The notes beneath the pieces were generated by a model. The model searched no databases. It was given only the letters and a program-made list of their open reading frames with translations, and was not told where the DNA came from. From positions 1-57,500 of the forward strand of contig JAUIGE010000040.1 in assembly GCA_030430205.1 (NCBI GenBank): a stretch of DNA of 57,500 nt, written 5' to 3'. The translations under genes were made by a program, and so were the position numbers. Origin of the DNA: Bacteroidia bacterium. GTDB taxonomy: Bacteria > Bacteroidota > Bacteroidia > J057. Positions within the stretch are counted from its first letter, which is position 1. Each line of letters starts with the position of its first letter. This document shows positions 33,583 through 41,532 of the stretch, one piece after another.

Positions 33583-34410
33583 TTACCCCACCATCTTCCC
33601 CAATCCACGTTGGGCTTTTTGGTACAGGTTTTCGGCATCTTTGCCAAAAGTGCTATTCGGATATCTATCAATAAAGTTTTGATAAAAGTCAATTGCATCC
33701 AGGTAGCGATTTTTTCGCTTCGAAATAATACTGACTTCAGCTAATTCAACAGCTGCCTGTACCAGCAAAAATTGAGCCTCTTCGCGATAGCGGGAGTCTG
33801 GATACTGGCGGATCAAATTTCTAAACGCTTCCACAGCGGCCTTGGAGTTCTGGATTTTGAGGTAAAGTTTGGCTTGCTCAAAGGATTTTTTCGCCAATCT
33901 CTCGCGCAGCTCAGCCATGATCTCGTTAGCCTCTTTGACCTTTTCCGAGCTGGGAAATATATTGACAAATACCTGAAACTGGTTGATCGCTTTTTTGGTG
34001 TATTCCTGATCCAGGAAGTGAGGATCCGATTGGAGGTAGTAGCAATAAGCCACCATAAAGGCGCTTTCCTCATATTTTTCTCCTGAAGGGTACTGCTGGG
34101 TGTATTGCTGAAAGTAGTAGGAAGCCGAAATGAATAGCTTCTGATTGAATTTGCAATAAGCAAAATGATACAGATAATCAGAAGATCTCTGATCCCCTCT
34201 TCTCAGGCTCATCAACTCTTCGAACATGAAAGAGGCCTTCTCGTAGCTTTCATTATTATAAAAGTAGTAGGCTGCAGTATCCTTCTCTTCCACCGTTCCT
34301 TTTTTGACGTAAACGTTCATTTGCTTACGCAATTTCCCTTCTGTCCCGCAGGAAGAAAGCAGCACAATAGCAGATATAAGTACAATAAAGATGACCAGCG
34401 TTTTTCTCAT
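33583..34410 (-). CDS. bamD: Outer membrane assembly lipoprotein BamD
   Basis: A 275-residue lipoprotein of the BAM complex, which folds outer-membrane beta-barrels. The signal MRKTLVIFIVLISAIVLLSSC has a canonical lipobox. Five TPR-type helical pairs follow ('DYLYHFAYCKFNQKLFISA', 'EESAFMVAYCYYLQSDP', 'AVEAFRNLIRQYPDSRYREE', 'FYQNFIDRYPNSTFGKDA'), the last being the BamD/YfiO signature of repeats ending in YPNS. The start nine bases inside the longest frame is preferred because it directly precedes the signal. First gene of the rpoZ-coaBC-porD cluster. Confidence 0.93.
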   Translation of the reverse strand: MRKTLVIFIVLISAIVLLSSCGTEGKLRKQMNVYVKKGTVEEKDTAAYYFYNNESYEKASFMFEELMSLRRGDQRSSDYLYHFAYCKFNQKLFISASYYFQQYTQQYPSGEKYEESAFMVAYCYYLQSDPHFLDQEYTKKAINQFQVFVNIFPSSEKVKEANEIMAELRERLAKKSFEQAKLYLKIQNSKAAVEAFRNLIRQYPDSRYREEAQFLLVQAAVELAEVSIISKRKNRYLDAIDFYQNFIDRYPNSTFGKDAENLYQKAQRGLGKMVG

Positions 34411-34543
34411 AGCTCGCAAATTTAAAAAAATGTTTTGTAACCCGTATGGAGAAAAATTATCCTCTATACTTTAGCCCTGATTTTTAGCTAGTTTTGTTAC
34501 ACTTTTAGAAGAATTTTTCATACTGACGAAAGAAAGTCACAAA

Positions 34544-35653
34544 ATGCTGTCTTTGTTCAATAAGCTTTTTCGAAATACCTCCAGAATCCTGGACAGGTAT
34601 ATTGTCTTCAAATTTTTGGGGGCCTTCTTTTTTCTTTTGGCCATTGTAATCATCATCTGTGTGGTTGTTGACTTCAGCGAAAAAAGCGATGAAATATTTG
34701 AAAAAAAGATTCCCATGGCGGAACTTTTTGGTGATTATTACCTGAATTTCATTCCTTTTTGGGCGAATTTGCTTTCGCCGGTTTGTATTTTTCTGGCGGT
34801 GATATTTTTCACCTCCCGCCTGGCTCACCGTACCGAATTGATCCCCATCCTCACCTCTGGTGTGAGTTTTTTGCGCTTACTGGCACCCTATCTTTTTACA
34901 GCCATACTTCTGGCAGGCAGCTCTTTTTACCTGAAAGGCTATATGGTGCCGCGGGCCACGGAAAAGCAGATTGAGTTTGAATACAAGTATTTCAATAAAA
35001 GAAAGATTCACAAGGACAGAGATGTGCATAAGAAAGTCGCTGCCGACACCTATGTCTACATCAATTTTTACAATAAAAATAAAATGGAAGGCCATGGTTT
35101 CACCCTTGAACGCAAGGATGGAGCTGATTTTTTGACCCGTATCAAGGCAGAAAGAGCCCAGTGGGTAGATAGCACGAGGAGTTGGCACTTGAAAAAAGTA
35201 TGGCGGAGGGACTTTCAGGGAGAACGCCAAAGCCTCCGATATATAGCGGATTTGGATACCACGTTTTTATTGTCACCAGACGACATCTTTGTCAAAGAGA
35301 TGCTGGAAGCCAGCATGACCAATACAGAACTCGCCGAATTTATTCGGCTAGAGGAAATGCGAGGCTCAGATATTCTTCAAAATCTATATTTTGAACGGCA
35401 TCGAAGATTTGCCGATCCGGTCGCCGTGATCATACTCACATTGATTGGCTTTGCGATGTCATCGCGAAAAACGAGGGGCGGCATCGCCCTTCAGATTGGT
35501 ATAGGGCTGATGATCAGCTTTTTTTACATCATCCTGCTTTTTGCGGGGAAAGCATTGATTAGCGATACCTTCCCGCCTTTTTATGCGGTTTGGCTACCCA
35601 ACTTTATCTTTTTTCCCATAGCCATTTTCCTCCTCTGGCTTTCGCCCAAGTAA
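34544..35653 (+). CDS. LptF/LptG (YjgP/YjgQ) family permease
   Basis: A 369-residue inner-membrane protein of the lipopolysaccharide export ABC transporter. The N-terminal membrane helices ('YIVFKFLGAFFFLLAIVII', 'LLSPVCIFLAVIFFTSRLAH', 'ELIPILTSGVSFLRLL') are followed by a periplasmic beta-jellyroll of about 160 residues. C-terminal helices follow ('FADPVAVIILTLIGFAMSSR', 'IGLMISFFYIILLFAG'). The pattern identifies the family; whether it is LptF or LptG is not clear because the partner is not adjacent. It is divergent from bamD, an envelope-assembly gene. Confidence 0.92.
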   Translation: MLSLFNKLFRNTSRILDRYIVFKFLGAFFFLLAIVIIICVVVDFSEKSDEIFEKKIPMAELFGDYYLNFIPFWANLLSPVCIFLAVIFFTSRLAHRTELIPILTSGVSFLRLLAPYLFTAILLAGSSFYLKGYMVPRATEKQIEFEYKYFNKRKIHKDRDVHKKVAADTYVYINFYNKNKMEGHGFTLERKDGADFLTRIKAERAQWVDSTRSWHLKKVWRRDFQGERQSLRYIADLDTTFLLSPDDIFVKEMLEASMTNTELAEFIRLEEMRGSDILQNLYFERHRRFADPVAVIILTLIGFAMSSRKTRGGIALQIGIGLMISFFYIILLFAGKALISDTFPPFYAVWLPNFIFFPIAIFLLWLSPK

Positions 35654-35677
35654 GGAATAAATGGAAAGAGACAAAGG

Positions 35678-36040
35678 TTAAAGATATTGCTTGATCAATT
35701 GGGAGGCTTTGGCCTGATCCAGCGGCTTCAGCAGGAAGCCATTCATACCAGCTTTTCGAATTTCACGGAGCTTTTCTTCCACAGAATGGGCCGTAAGGGC
35801 TATGATAGGGATTTTCTTGCCATGGGCAAGCCTTCTGATGGCGCGGGTTGCCTCCAGCCCATTCATGATAGGCATTTCGATATCCATCAAAATGAGGTCA
35901 TACTTATCCGCTTCAACTTTTTCAACAGCTTCTTCACCATTTGAGGCAGTTTCTACTTCAAAGCCTTCTTTTTGAAGCAAATATTCAACGATGACGATAT
36001 TGACTTCATCATCCTCAACAATGAGAATTTTTGTATTCAT
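35678..36040 (-). CDS. Single-domain response regulator
   Basis: A 120-residue CheY-like receiver with no output domain. The acidic pocket 'VEDDEVN', phospho-acceptor Asp53 in 'LILMDIEMP', 'ALTAHS' (switch Thr) and 'LLKPL' (Lys) are intact. It likely acts by protein interaction in a phosphorelay; 'NGLEATRAIR' resembles receivers of hybrid-kinase systems. No histidine kinase is near, so its partner lies elsewhere. It is downstream of the DUF4249 gene, but the 142-base gap suggests a separate promoter. Confidence 0.9.
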   Translation of the reverse strand: MNTKILIVEDDEVNIVIVEYLLQKEGFEVETASNGEEAVEKVEADKYDLILMDIEMPIMNGLEATRAIRRLAHGKKIPIIALTAHSVEEKLREIRKAGMNGFLLKPLDQAKASQLIKQYL

Positions 36041-36182
36041 GACTCAATGCTCAGTATGTGCAATTAGTGATAGTGAGATATACGAGGAACCGTAAATGTA
36101 CGTATTCTGTGGTACAATTCAAGTTAAATATCGCAACATATCCTACCTGCTTTTACTGAGCATTTTTGCATTTTTCAACGCT

Positions 36183-37241
36183 TTAGAAAGCACAACCTGG
36201 ATTGGGTTGCCGCTCTCCATTCAGATTAAGCAAATACCGTGTGCAACTGTTAAATGCTGCATATTGGCGCGTTATACTGATAGAACCGAATATGCCAACG
36301 GCCGTTTCTGTTCCAAGAATATTGCTAAACTCAGGGCGGGAAGTATTAAAATCTGTAAATAAAGGGTCATTTGCCAGCCGATAATTGTACAAAAAACTAT
36401 CAATTGCGGTTAATTCATACCAGAAGGAATTCGCCAATAGCTCAGGTTGAGAACAGGTCGGCGAATCTACATAGGTGTAGAAGGCTCCAGGCTGCTGATC
36501 CATTCTTGTAAGAAAGGTAGAGATCAATTCCTTCTCGCGAAAGCGATAGCAATACTGTGTGCCACAGGCTTTGATATCGATCATTCGGCTGGGGCCAAAC
36601 TTCACTGTATCACTCATGCCATTCTCCTCATAAGCCAAAAATGCACGTAATTCAAAGGCTTTTCCCCTTACACCTTCCTCCTGAGCCCGCTTATCCGACC
36701 ACTCGACCCTCGTTTCTTTATCCAAAGAAAGCGCCTGCAACCCTTTCCCATTGCCTGAGCAAAGGGTAAGCGAAGGTCTTGAGATACGAGGGATTAAAGG
36801 CAAAGCTGTTTCGGCGTGTAGCTCAAACTCATCATCGCCGATTTTGGCGATCCGAAGCGTATATTTTTCGCCACCTACCAAGGCATTTTCTCCCTCTGTA
36901 TCAAAGGTATATAAAGTGGTCAGAGAATAAAATGTGCCATTTTCCGGCTCTTTGAGGACTTCATCCAACTGGCTAGCCTGGTAGGTTTTGCCAGATTCGG
37001 CGGTGAGAGTGACCCGTAAATCCTTTACGCTTAAATCATTCTCTTTGGCATATTCCAGGGCATTGCCTTCTGGAAGAAATCCCATGGATATTCGGACAAA
37101 TTGCCTGGAATCCTCCTGGTTAAGCACACCATAAACGGCCCAAATAGGCTTCTCCGGAGCATTGATATCTATTTCAGTAGAGCAGGACATGGCTCCGATA
37201 AACAAAAGAAGTACGGCAAAAAACAAAACAGAAAATCTCAT
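36183..37241 (-). CDS. DUF4249 lipoprotein
   Basis: A 352-residue lipoprotein (signal ending 'FIGAMSCSTEID') with DUF4249 features: 'KPIWAVYGVLNQEDSRQFVR', 'LRVTLTAESGKTYQASQLD', 'YTLRIAKIGDDEF' and 'ILGTETAVGIFGSISITR'. DUF4249 proteins are usually next to a TonB-dependent receptor as putative surface partners; none is adjacent here. The promoter region is shared with the panB heptamer array. Confidence 0.85.
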   Translation of the reverse strand: MRFSVLFFAVLLLFIGAMSCSTEIDINAPEKPIWAVYGVLNQEDSRQFVRISMGFLPEGNALEYAKENDLSVKDLRVTLTAESGKTYQASQLDEVLKEPENGTFYSLTTLYTFDTEGENALVGGEKYTLRIAKIGDDEFELHAETALPLIPRISRPSLTLCSGNGKGLQALSLDKETRVEWSDKRAQEEGVRGKAFELRAFLAYEENGMSDTVKFGPSRMIDIKACGTQYCYRFREKELISTFLTRMDQQPGAFYTYVDSPTCSQPELLANSFWYELTAIDSFLYNYRLANDPLFTDFNTSRPEFSNILGTETAVGIFGSISITRQYAAFNSCTRYLLNLNGERQPNPGCAF

Positions 37242-37279
37242 ATTAAATCAATTTGGACAAATTGTTACACTTATTTAGA

Positions 37280-37405
37280 AGATAGTTTATAGTTTCGGGT
37301 TCTGGGTTTCGGGTTTCGGGTTTCGGGTTCTGGGTTTCGGGTTTCGGGTTTTGGGTAATAACTCGGAACACAAAACACGAAACTCAAAACGCAAAGCTCA
37401 AGCCC
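37280..37405. repeat. 7-bp array GTTTCGG/GTTCTGG then AAAACGC type, G-quadruplex-forming
   Basis: A long run of heptamers beginning GTTTATA, GTTTCGG, GTTCTGG and ending GTAATAA at about 37361, followed by A/C-rich heptamers of a different type (GAAACTC, AAAACGC, AAAGCTC). On the plus strand it has nine GGG tracts at 37297-37355, each separated by four bases, a canonical four-base-loop G-quadruplex pattern. It occupies the DUF4249/panB divergent gap. Confidence 0.9.
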
Positions 37406-37426
37406 CTTAACGAAAAAAATAAGATT

Positions 37427-38245
37427 ATGTCGACCGCAAAGAAAACAAAAAAGCGGGTAACCACCCATCGTCTTTGGGAGATGAAGCAGAGAGGCGAAAA
37501 AATTTCCATGCTCACAGCCTATGACTACTCCCTGGCCCGCATTGTAGACGATGCTGGCATCGACGCTGTACTGGTAGGAGACTCCGCCTCCAATGTGATT
37601 CATGGGCATGAGACCACCCTACCCATCACCCTGGAGCAGATGATAGATCATGCATCATCTGTGGTGCGGGGCATCAAAAGAGCCCTCATTGTGGTAGACC
37701 TTCCTTTTGGTGCCTACCAGGGGGATTCCAAAAATGCGCTCAAAAGCGCCATTCGCATCATGAAGGAGTCTGGCGCTCACGCCATCAAGATGGAAGGCGG
37801 GAGTTTTATCTCCGCTTCTGTGAAGCGCATCATATCCGCAGGCATCCCTGTGATGGGGCATTTGGGGCTTACGCCTCAGTCCATCTATAAATTTGGGACC
37901 TACGAAGTAAGGGCCAAAGAGGAAGAAGAGGCAGAAAAGCTCATTGAAGATGCGCTGATGCTCGAACGACTGGGCTGCTTTGCCCTGGTGTTGGAGAAAA
38001 TCCCTGCGCATCTCGCTCAAAAGGTCACCGAAACCGTCAAAATTCCGACCATCGGAATAGGCGCGGGGCCTGGCTGCGATGGTCAGATCCTTGTGACCCA
38101 TGATATGTTGGGGATCAATAAGGAGTTTAGCCCACGCTTCCTGCGCAGATATGCACAACTATACGATGTGATGAAAGCCAGCATGGAGCAATACATCACT
38201 GATGTCAAAAGCGGGGATTTCCCCAACGAGCAGGAAAGCTATTAG
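37427..38245 (+). CDS. panB: 3-methyl-2-oxobutanoate hydroxymethyltransferase
   Basis: First step of pantothenate synthesis, making ketopantoate from alpha-ketoisovalerate. The 272-residue length is normal. Seen: '[20 protein letters not shown]', '[20 protein letters not shown]', '[10 protein letters not shown]', '[17 protein letters not shown]' and '[19 protein letters not shown]'. The metal-site Asp and catalytic Glu regions are intact. The start codon is 22 bases after the repeat array, so transcription or translation may be affected by it. It is followed after six bases by the RluA gene. Confidence 0.97.
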   Translation: MSTAKKTKKRVTTHRLWEMKQRGEKISMLTAYDYSLARIVDDAGIDAVLVGDSASNVIHGHETTLPITLEQMIDHASSVVRGIKRALIVVDLPFGAYQGDSKNALKSAIRIMKESGAHAIKMEGGSFISASVKRIISAGIPVMGHLGLTPQSIYKFGTYEVRAKEEEEAEKLIEDALMLERLGCFALVLEKIPAHLAQKVTETVKIPTIGIGAGPGCDGQILVTHDMLGINKEFSPRFLRRYAQLYDVMKASMEQYITDVKSGDFPNEQESY

Positions 38246-38251
38246 CAAAAA

Positions 38252-38932
38252 ATGGAGATTCTTTACGAAGACAATCACCTGATTGTCGTAAATAAACCCT
38301 TCTGCATGCTCTCTCAGGGCGATGAGACTGGCGATGACAGTGTCTTTGAGTGGGTGAAACGCTACATCAAAGAGGCTTATGATAAGCCCGGCAATGTCTA
38401 TGCAGCTTTGCTGCATCGCCTGGACAGACCCACCGGAGGGGTCCTGGCGCTTGCCAAGACCTCGAAGGCGGCTACGCGCATCTCCAAAGACTTTCAGCAA
38501 CGAAAAGTCAAAAAAGTCTATTATGCTATCACCCAAAATGTGCCTACCCCTCCTGAAAGAGAATTGGTTCATTATCTGAAAAAGATTCAGGATAGGAACA
38601 TCATAAAGGCTTACCAGAAGGAGGTTCCCGAGAGCAAAATAGCCAGGTTGACTTACAAAGTCGTCCATCATCATGCAGGCAAAGCCCTGGTCGAAGTACG
38701 GCCGGAAACCGGCCGCAAACATCAGATTCGGGTTCAGCTATCCAGCATAGGATGCCCCATCAAGGGCGATATGAAGTATGGAGACTCCGCTTTCAATCCT
38801 GATAAATCCATCTGCCTTTTTGCACATAAATTGACTCTCATTCACCCTGTACAAAAAGTGCCTATGGACTTTGTGGCGCCATGGCCAAGCCAGGCTATCT
38901 GGCAGGAATATGCTTTGGATTACTTGCGTTGA
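38252..38932 (+). CDS. RluA-family pseudouridine synthase
   Basis: A 226-residue enzyme that isomerises uridine in rRNA or tRNA. The catalytic 'LLHRLDRPTGGVLALAKTSK' (Asp of HRLD) and 'VEVRPETGRKHQIRVQL' are typical. There is no N-terminal S4 domain, so it is a short RluA/TruC-like member; the target position cannot be predicted. Six bases separate it from panB. The 3' end overlaps the end of a convergent gene by 13 bases. Confidence 0.92.
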   Translation: MEILYEDNHLIVVNKPFCMLSQGDETGDDSVFEWVKRYIKEAYDKPGNVYAALLHRLDRPTGGVLALAKTSKAATRISKDFQQRKVKKVYYAITQNVPTPPERELVHYLKKIQDRNIIKAYQKEVPESKIARLTYKVVHHHAGKALVEVRPETGRKHQIRVQLSSIGCPIKGDMKYGDSAFNPDKSICLFAHKLTLIHPVQKVPMDFVAPWPSQAIWQEYALDYLR

Positions 38933-39582
38933 AGGACATCAACGTTGAGTCCGACCATCAGCCCCATGCTTGCGAAGCGGTATTCGGTAGGTTGAAGGGC
39001 TTTTTGCCATTGGGCATCCATATTGATGGCGACAAAGCCGTAGATATTGGAGGCGAGATGGGCCTCCCAGCCAACCTGGCAACTTAAGACCACTTCCATA
39101 TTCCTGGAAGGAATAAAGCTTACCGGCACGGCATGGCCGTTCTGATAGGCTCCAAAGCCTGTGAGCATTTCCAGCGAAGGGCCAATCGCTACATGAATGT
39201 CCTGCCAACTGAGGTGCAACTTCAGCGGAAAACCCAAATAGGTATAATGAGAAGAGAAATGTGAATAGTCAATGACATTGCCAAATGGATCCAGTATGGG
39301 CTTTTTACCCCCTATCCCCCGGTCTTTTTGATAAATCCCTCCCTCCAGGGCCAGCCATTCCAAAAAGTTGAATCGAAAATGAGCTTCCGGCTTATAGGTG
39401 AACCGGCCATTGTTCAGCAAACTCATCGGATCATCCGTTTTGCCAGCCACAGATCCTGTCGTAAACTCGGGGGTAAGGGAAAAACCCACATGGATATTGA
39501 GCTCCTGCCCCCAGGCCTGAAAGCCAGAAATCAGTATCAACCAAACAAGTATGTAGGGAGAAAGCCTAAAGACAAGGTGCAT
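38920..39582 (-). CDS. Outer-membrane beta-barrel protein (PorT-like)
   Basis: A 220-residue exported protein with a signal ending 'GFQAWG'. It has alternating strands and Gly/aromatic ends, such as 'LNIHVGFSLTPEFTTG', 'FTYKPEAHFRFNFLEWLALE', 'YTYLGFPLKLHLSWQDIHV', 'GFVAINMDAQWQKALQPTEY'. This fits an eight-stranded barrel of the PorT/outer-membrane-like family. Function is unknown. The start at 39582 is the ATG before the hydrophobic core; the frame is open 21 codons further. Confidence 0.65.
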   Translation of the reverse strand: MHLVFRLSPYILVWLILISGFQAWGQELNIHVGFSLTPEFTTGSVAGKTDDPMSLLNNGRFTYKPEAHFRFNFLEWLALEGGIYQKDRGIGGKKPILDPFGNVIDYSHFSSHYTYLGFPLKLHLSWQDIHVAIGPSLEMLTGFGAYQNGHAVPVSFIPSRNMEVVLSCQVGWEAHLASNIYGFVAINMDAQWQKALQPTEYRFASMGLMVGLNVDVLQRK

Positions 39583-39705
39583 AAAACGGAAGTTTTCGTA
39601 TAGACGAAGAAATAATCTTTTAAGCTGCGCCACAAGGTAAAACAATTTGCCCCATTACAGATTATTAGGAATAATCATCCTTTTTCTCAATCCCAAAAAA
39701 GGCAG

Positions 39706-39713
39706 TACCTTTG
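39706..39713 (+). promoter_or_regulatory. Probable -7 box for the acyl-CoA carboxylase gene
   Basis: TACCTTTG matches TAnnTTTG and lies 36 bases before the GTG start. No clear -33 TTG. Confidence 0.5.
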
Positions 39714-39749
39714 CCCTCCAATAGCAGACACCTTTCAAATCAATAGTCC

Positions 39750-41402
39750 GTGAGCAAAAAAGCATTTTCAGATACAGACATGACATTCAACCTCAATGAG
39801 GATCATAACCGGGAGTTATTGAGGGTTTTGCAGCATAAGTTAAAAGCCATTCATCTGGGGGGAGGAGAAAAAGCCATAGCGAAGCATAAGGCCAAAGGTA
39901 AGATGACTGCTCGCGAGCGAATTGCTTATTTGCTGGATGACAAAAATGATTTCCTCGAAATCGGCGCTTTCGCCGCCGATGGCATGTACCAGGAATATGG
40001 CGGAGCGCCCTCCGCGGGTGTCGTCACCGGCATAGGCCGGGTAGAAGGCCGCCTTTGCATGATCGTCGCAAATGATGCGACTGTGAAGGCAGGGGCATGG
40101 TTTCCGATGAGCGGAAAAAAGAACCTGCGGGCGCAGGAGATTGCGATAGAAAACCACCTCCCCACCATTTATCTGGTGGACAGCGCGGGGGTTTTCCTGC
40201 CTATGCAGGACGAGATATTTCCCGACAAAGAACACTTTGGCCGCATCTTCCGCAACAATGCGGTCATGAGCAGCAAGGGCATCCCGCAAATCGCGGCCAT
40301 CATGGGCCCCTGCGTAGCAGGAGGAGCCTATCTGCCCATCATGAGCGATGAGGCTCTCATCGTCAAAGGCACAGGCTATGTGTTCCTGGCCGGCCCGGCA
40401 CTGGTCCAGTCCGCCATAGGCGAAAAAGCAGATATAGAAGAACTCGGCGGTGCCGAAATGCACAACACCCTCTCAGGGGTATGTGATTATCAGGCGGAAG
40501 ACGACAAGAGCTGCCTCGATCAGGTGAAGTCTTTGATCGGAAAAATGGGCCATGGCCCGACCGCGGGCTTTGACCGCGTCAAAGCAAAAGCGCCTCAATT
40601 TGAGGCACATGAGCTGATGGGCATACTGCCCGCAGATCGTACCAAACCTTATGAAATAAGGGATATCCTTTACCGCATCATTGATGCGGATAGTTTTGAT
40701 GAGTACAAGGCTGGCTTTGGCCAGAGTATCGTTACGGGCTATGCCCGTATTGATGGGTGGTCTGTTGGCATCGTTGCCAACCAGCGCACCTTGCTCAAGA
40801 CCGCCAAAGGCGAGATGCGCTTTGGAGGCGTCATCTACTCCGACTCGGCCGATAAAGCGACTCGCTTTATCATGAACTGTAACCAAAAGCGGATTCCGCT
40901 TGTCTTCCTTCACGATGTGACGGGTTTTATGGTCGGAACGCGTTCCGAGCAGGGCGGCATCATCAAAGATGGCGCAAAAATGGTCAATGCAGTCGCCAAC
41001 AGCGTTGTCCCCAAGTTTACCTTTGTGATCGGCAATTCCTATGGAGCGGGTAACTATGCCATGTGTGGCAAAGCCTATGATCCCCGGCTGATCTACGCCT
41101 GGCCTTCGGCCCGCATCGCGGTCATGGGCGGAGCAACTGCCGCCAATACACTCATGCAGATTCAGGCTTCCGCCCTCAAAAAGAAGGGCCAGGAAGTAGA
41201 TGAAGCCGTACAGGCAAAACTGTTGGAAGAAATAACGGAACGCTATGAAGAGCAACTCTCGCCCTATTATGCTGCGGCACGCATCTGGGTGGATGGCATC
41301 ATAGATCCGCGAGACACGCGCAAAGTCATTTCCAAAGGCATTGAATCTGCCAATGGAAATCCGAATATGGAGCGTTTCAATCCCGGTGTGATTCAGACAT
41401 AA
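39750..41402 (+). CDS. Acyl-CoA carboxylase carboxyltransferase (methylcrotonyl-CoA carboxylase beta-like)
   Basis: A 550-residue carboxyltransferase subunit of a biotin-dependent acyl-CoA carboxylase. The crotonase-like two-domain order is clear: 'VTGIGRVEGRLCMIVANDA', 'PTIYLVDSAGVFLPMQDE', 'GPCVAGGAYLPIMSDEALIV' (first oxyanion region), 'GFMVGTRSEQGGIIKDGAKM' and 'SYGAGNYAMCGKAYDPRLI' (second). The order and 'AGPALVQSAIGEKADIEELG' fit methylcrotonyl-CoA carboxylase, i.e. leucine breakdown, better than propionyl-CoA carboxylase. The biotin subunit is not adjacent. GTG start; an in-frame ATG is ten codons downstream. Confidence 0.92.
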   Translation: MSKKAFSDTDMTFNLNEDHNRELLRVLQHKLKAIHLGGGEKAIAKHKAKGKMTARERIAYLLDDKNDFLEIGAFAADGMYQEYGGAPSAGVVTGIGRVEGRLCMIVANDATVKAGAWFPMSGKKNLRAQEIAIENHLPTIYLVDSAGVFLPMQDEIFPDKEHFGRIFRNNAVMSSKGIPQIAAIMGPCVAGGAYLPIMSDEALIVKGTGYVFLAGPALVQSAIGEKADIEELGGAEMHNTLSGVCDYQAEDDKSCLDQVKSLIGKMGHGPTAGFDRVKAKAPQFEAHELMGILPADRTKPYEIRDILYRIIDADSFDEYKAGFGQSIVTGYARIDGWSVGIVANQRTLLKTAKGEMRFGGVIYSDSADKATRFIMNCNQKRIPLVFLHDVTGFMVGTRSEQGGIIKDGAKMVNAVANSVVPKFTFVIGNSYGAGNYAMCGKAYDPRLIYAWPSARIAVMGGATAANTLMQIQASALKKKGQEVDEAVQAKLLEEITERYEEQLSPYYAAARIWVDGIIDPRDTRKVISKGIESANGNPNMERFNPGVIQT

Positions 41403-41532
41403 AGAAGGATTCTTCTTCTTTCCTGCCTTCCTCATCCTATTCATTTCCCGGTTCATTCCCACAAATTTCACTTTGCCTGGGACTTGTCTGATGTTTGCAT
41501 TATCAAAAACAAACGCATTAAATCACACAGAC

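Noticed and set aside
36049-36163. Inverted pair TGCTCAGTA/TACTGAGCA
   Set aside because: Nine bases matched at about 100 bases distance in a region near the receiver gene; likely chance and no T run or loop.
40473-41471. Long antisense open frame in the acyl-CoA carboxylase gene
   Set aside because: A 330-codon frame that follows from codon bias of the sense gene; its protein has no recognisable motif.
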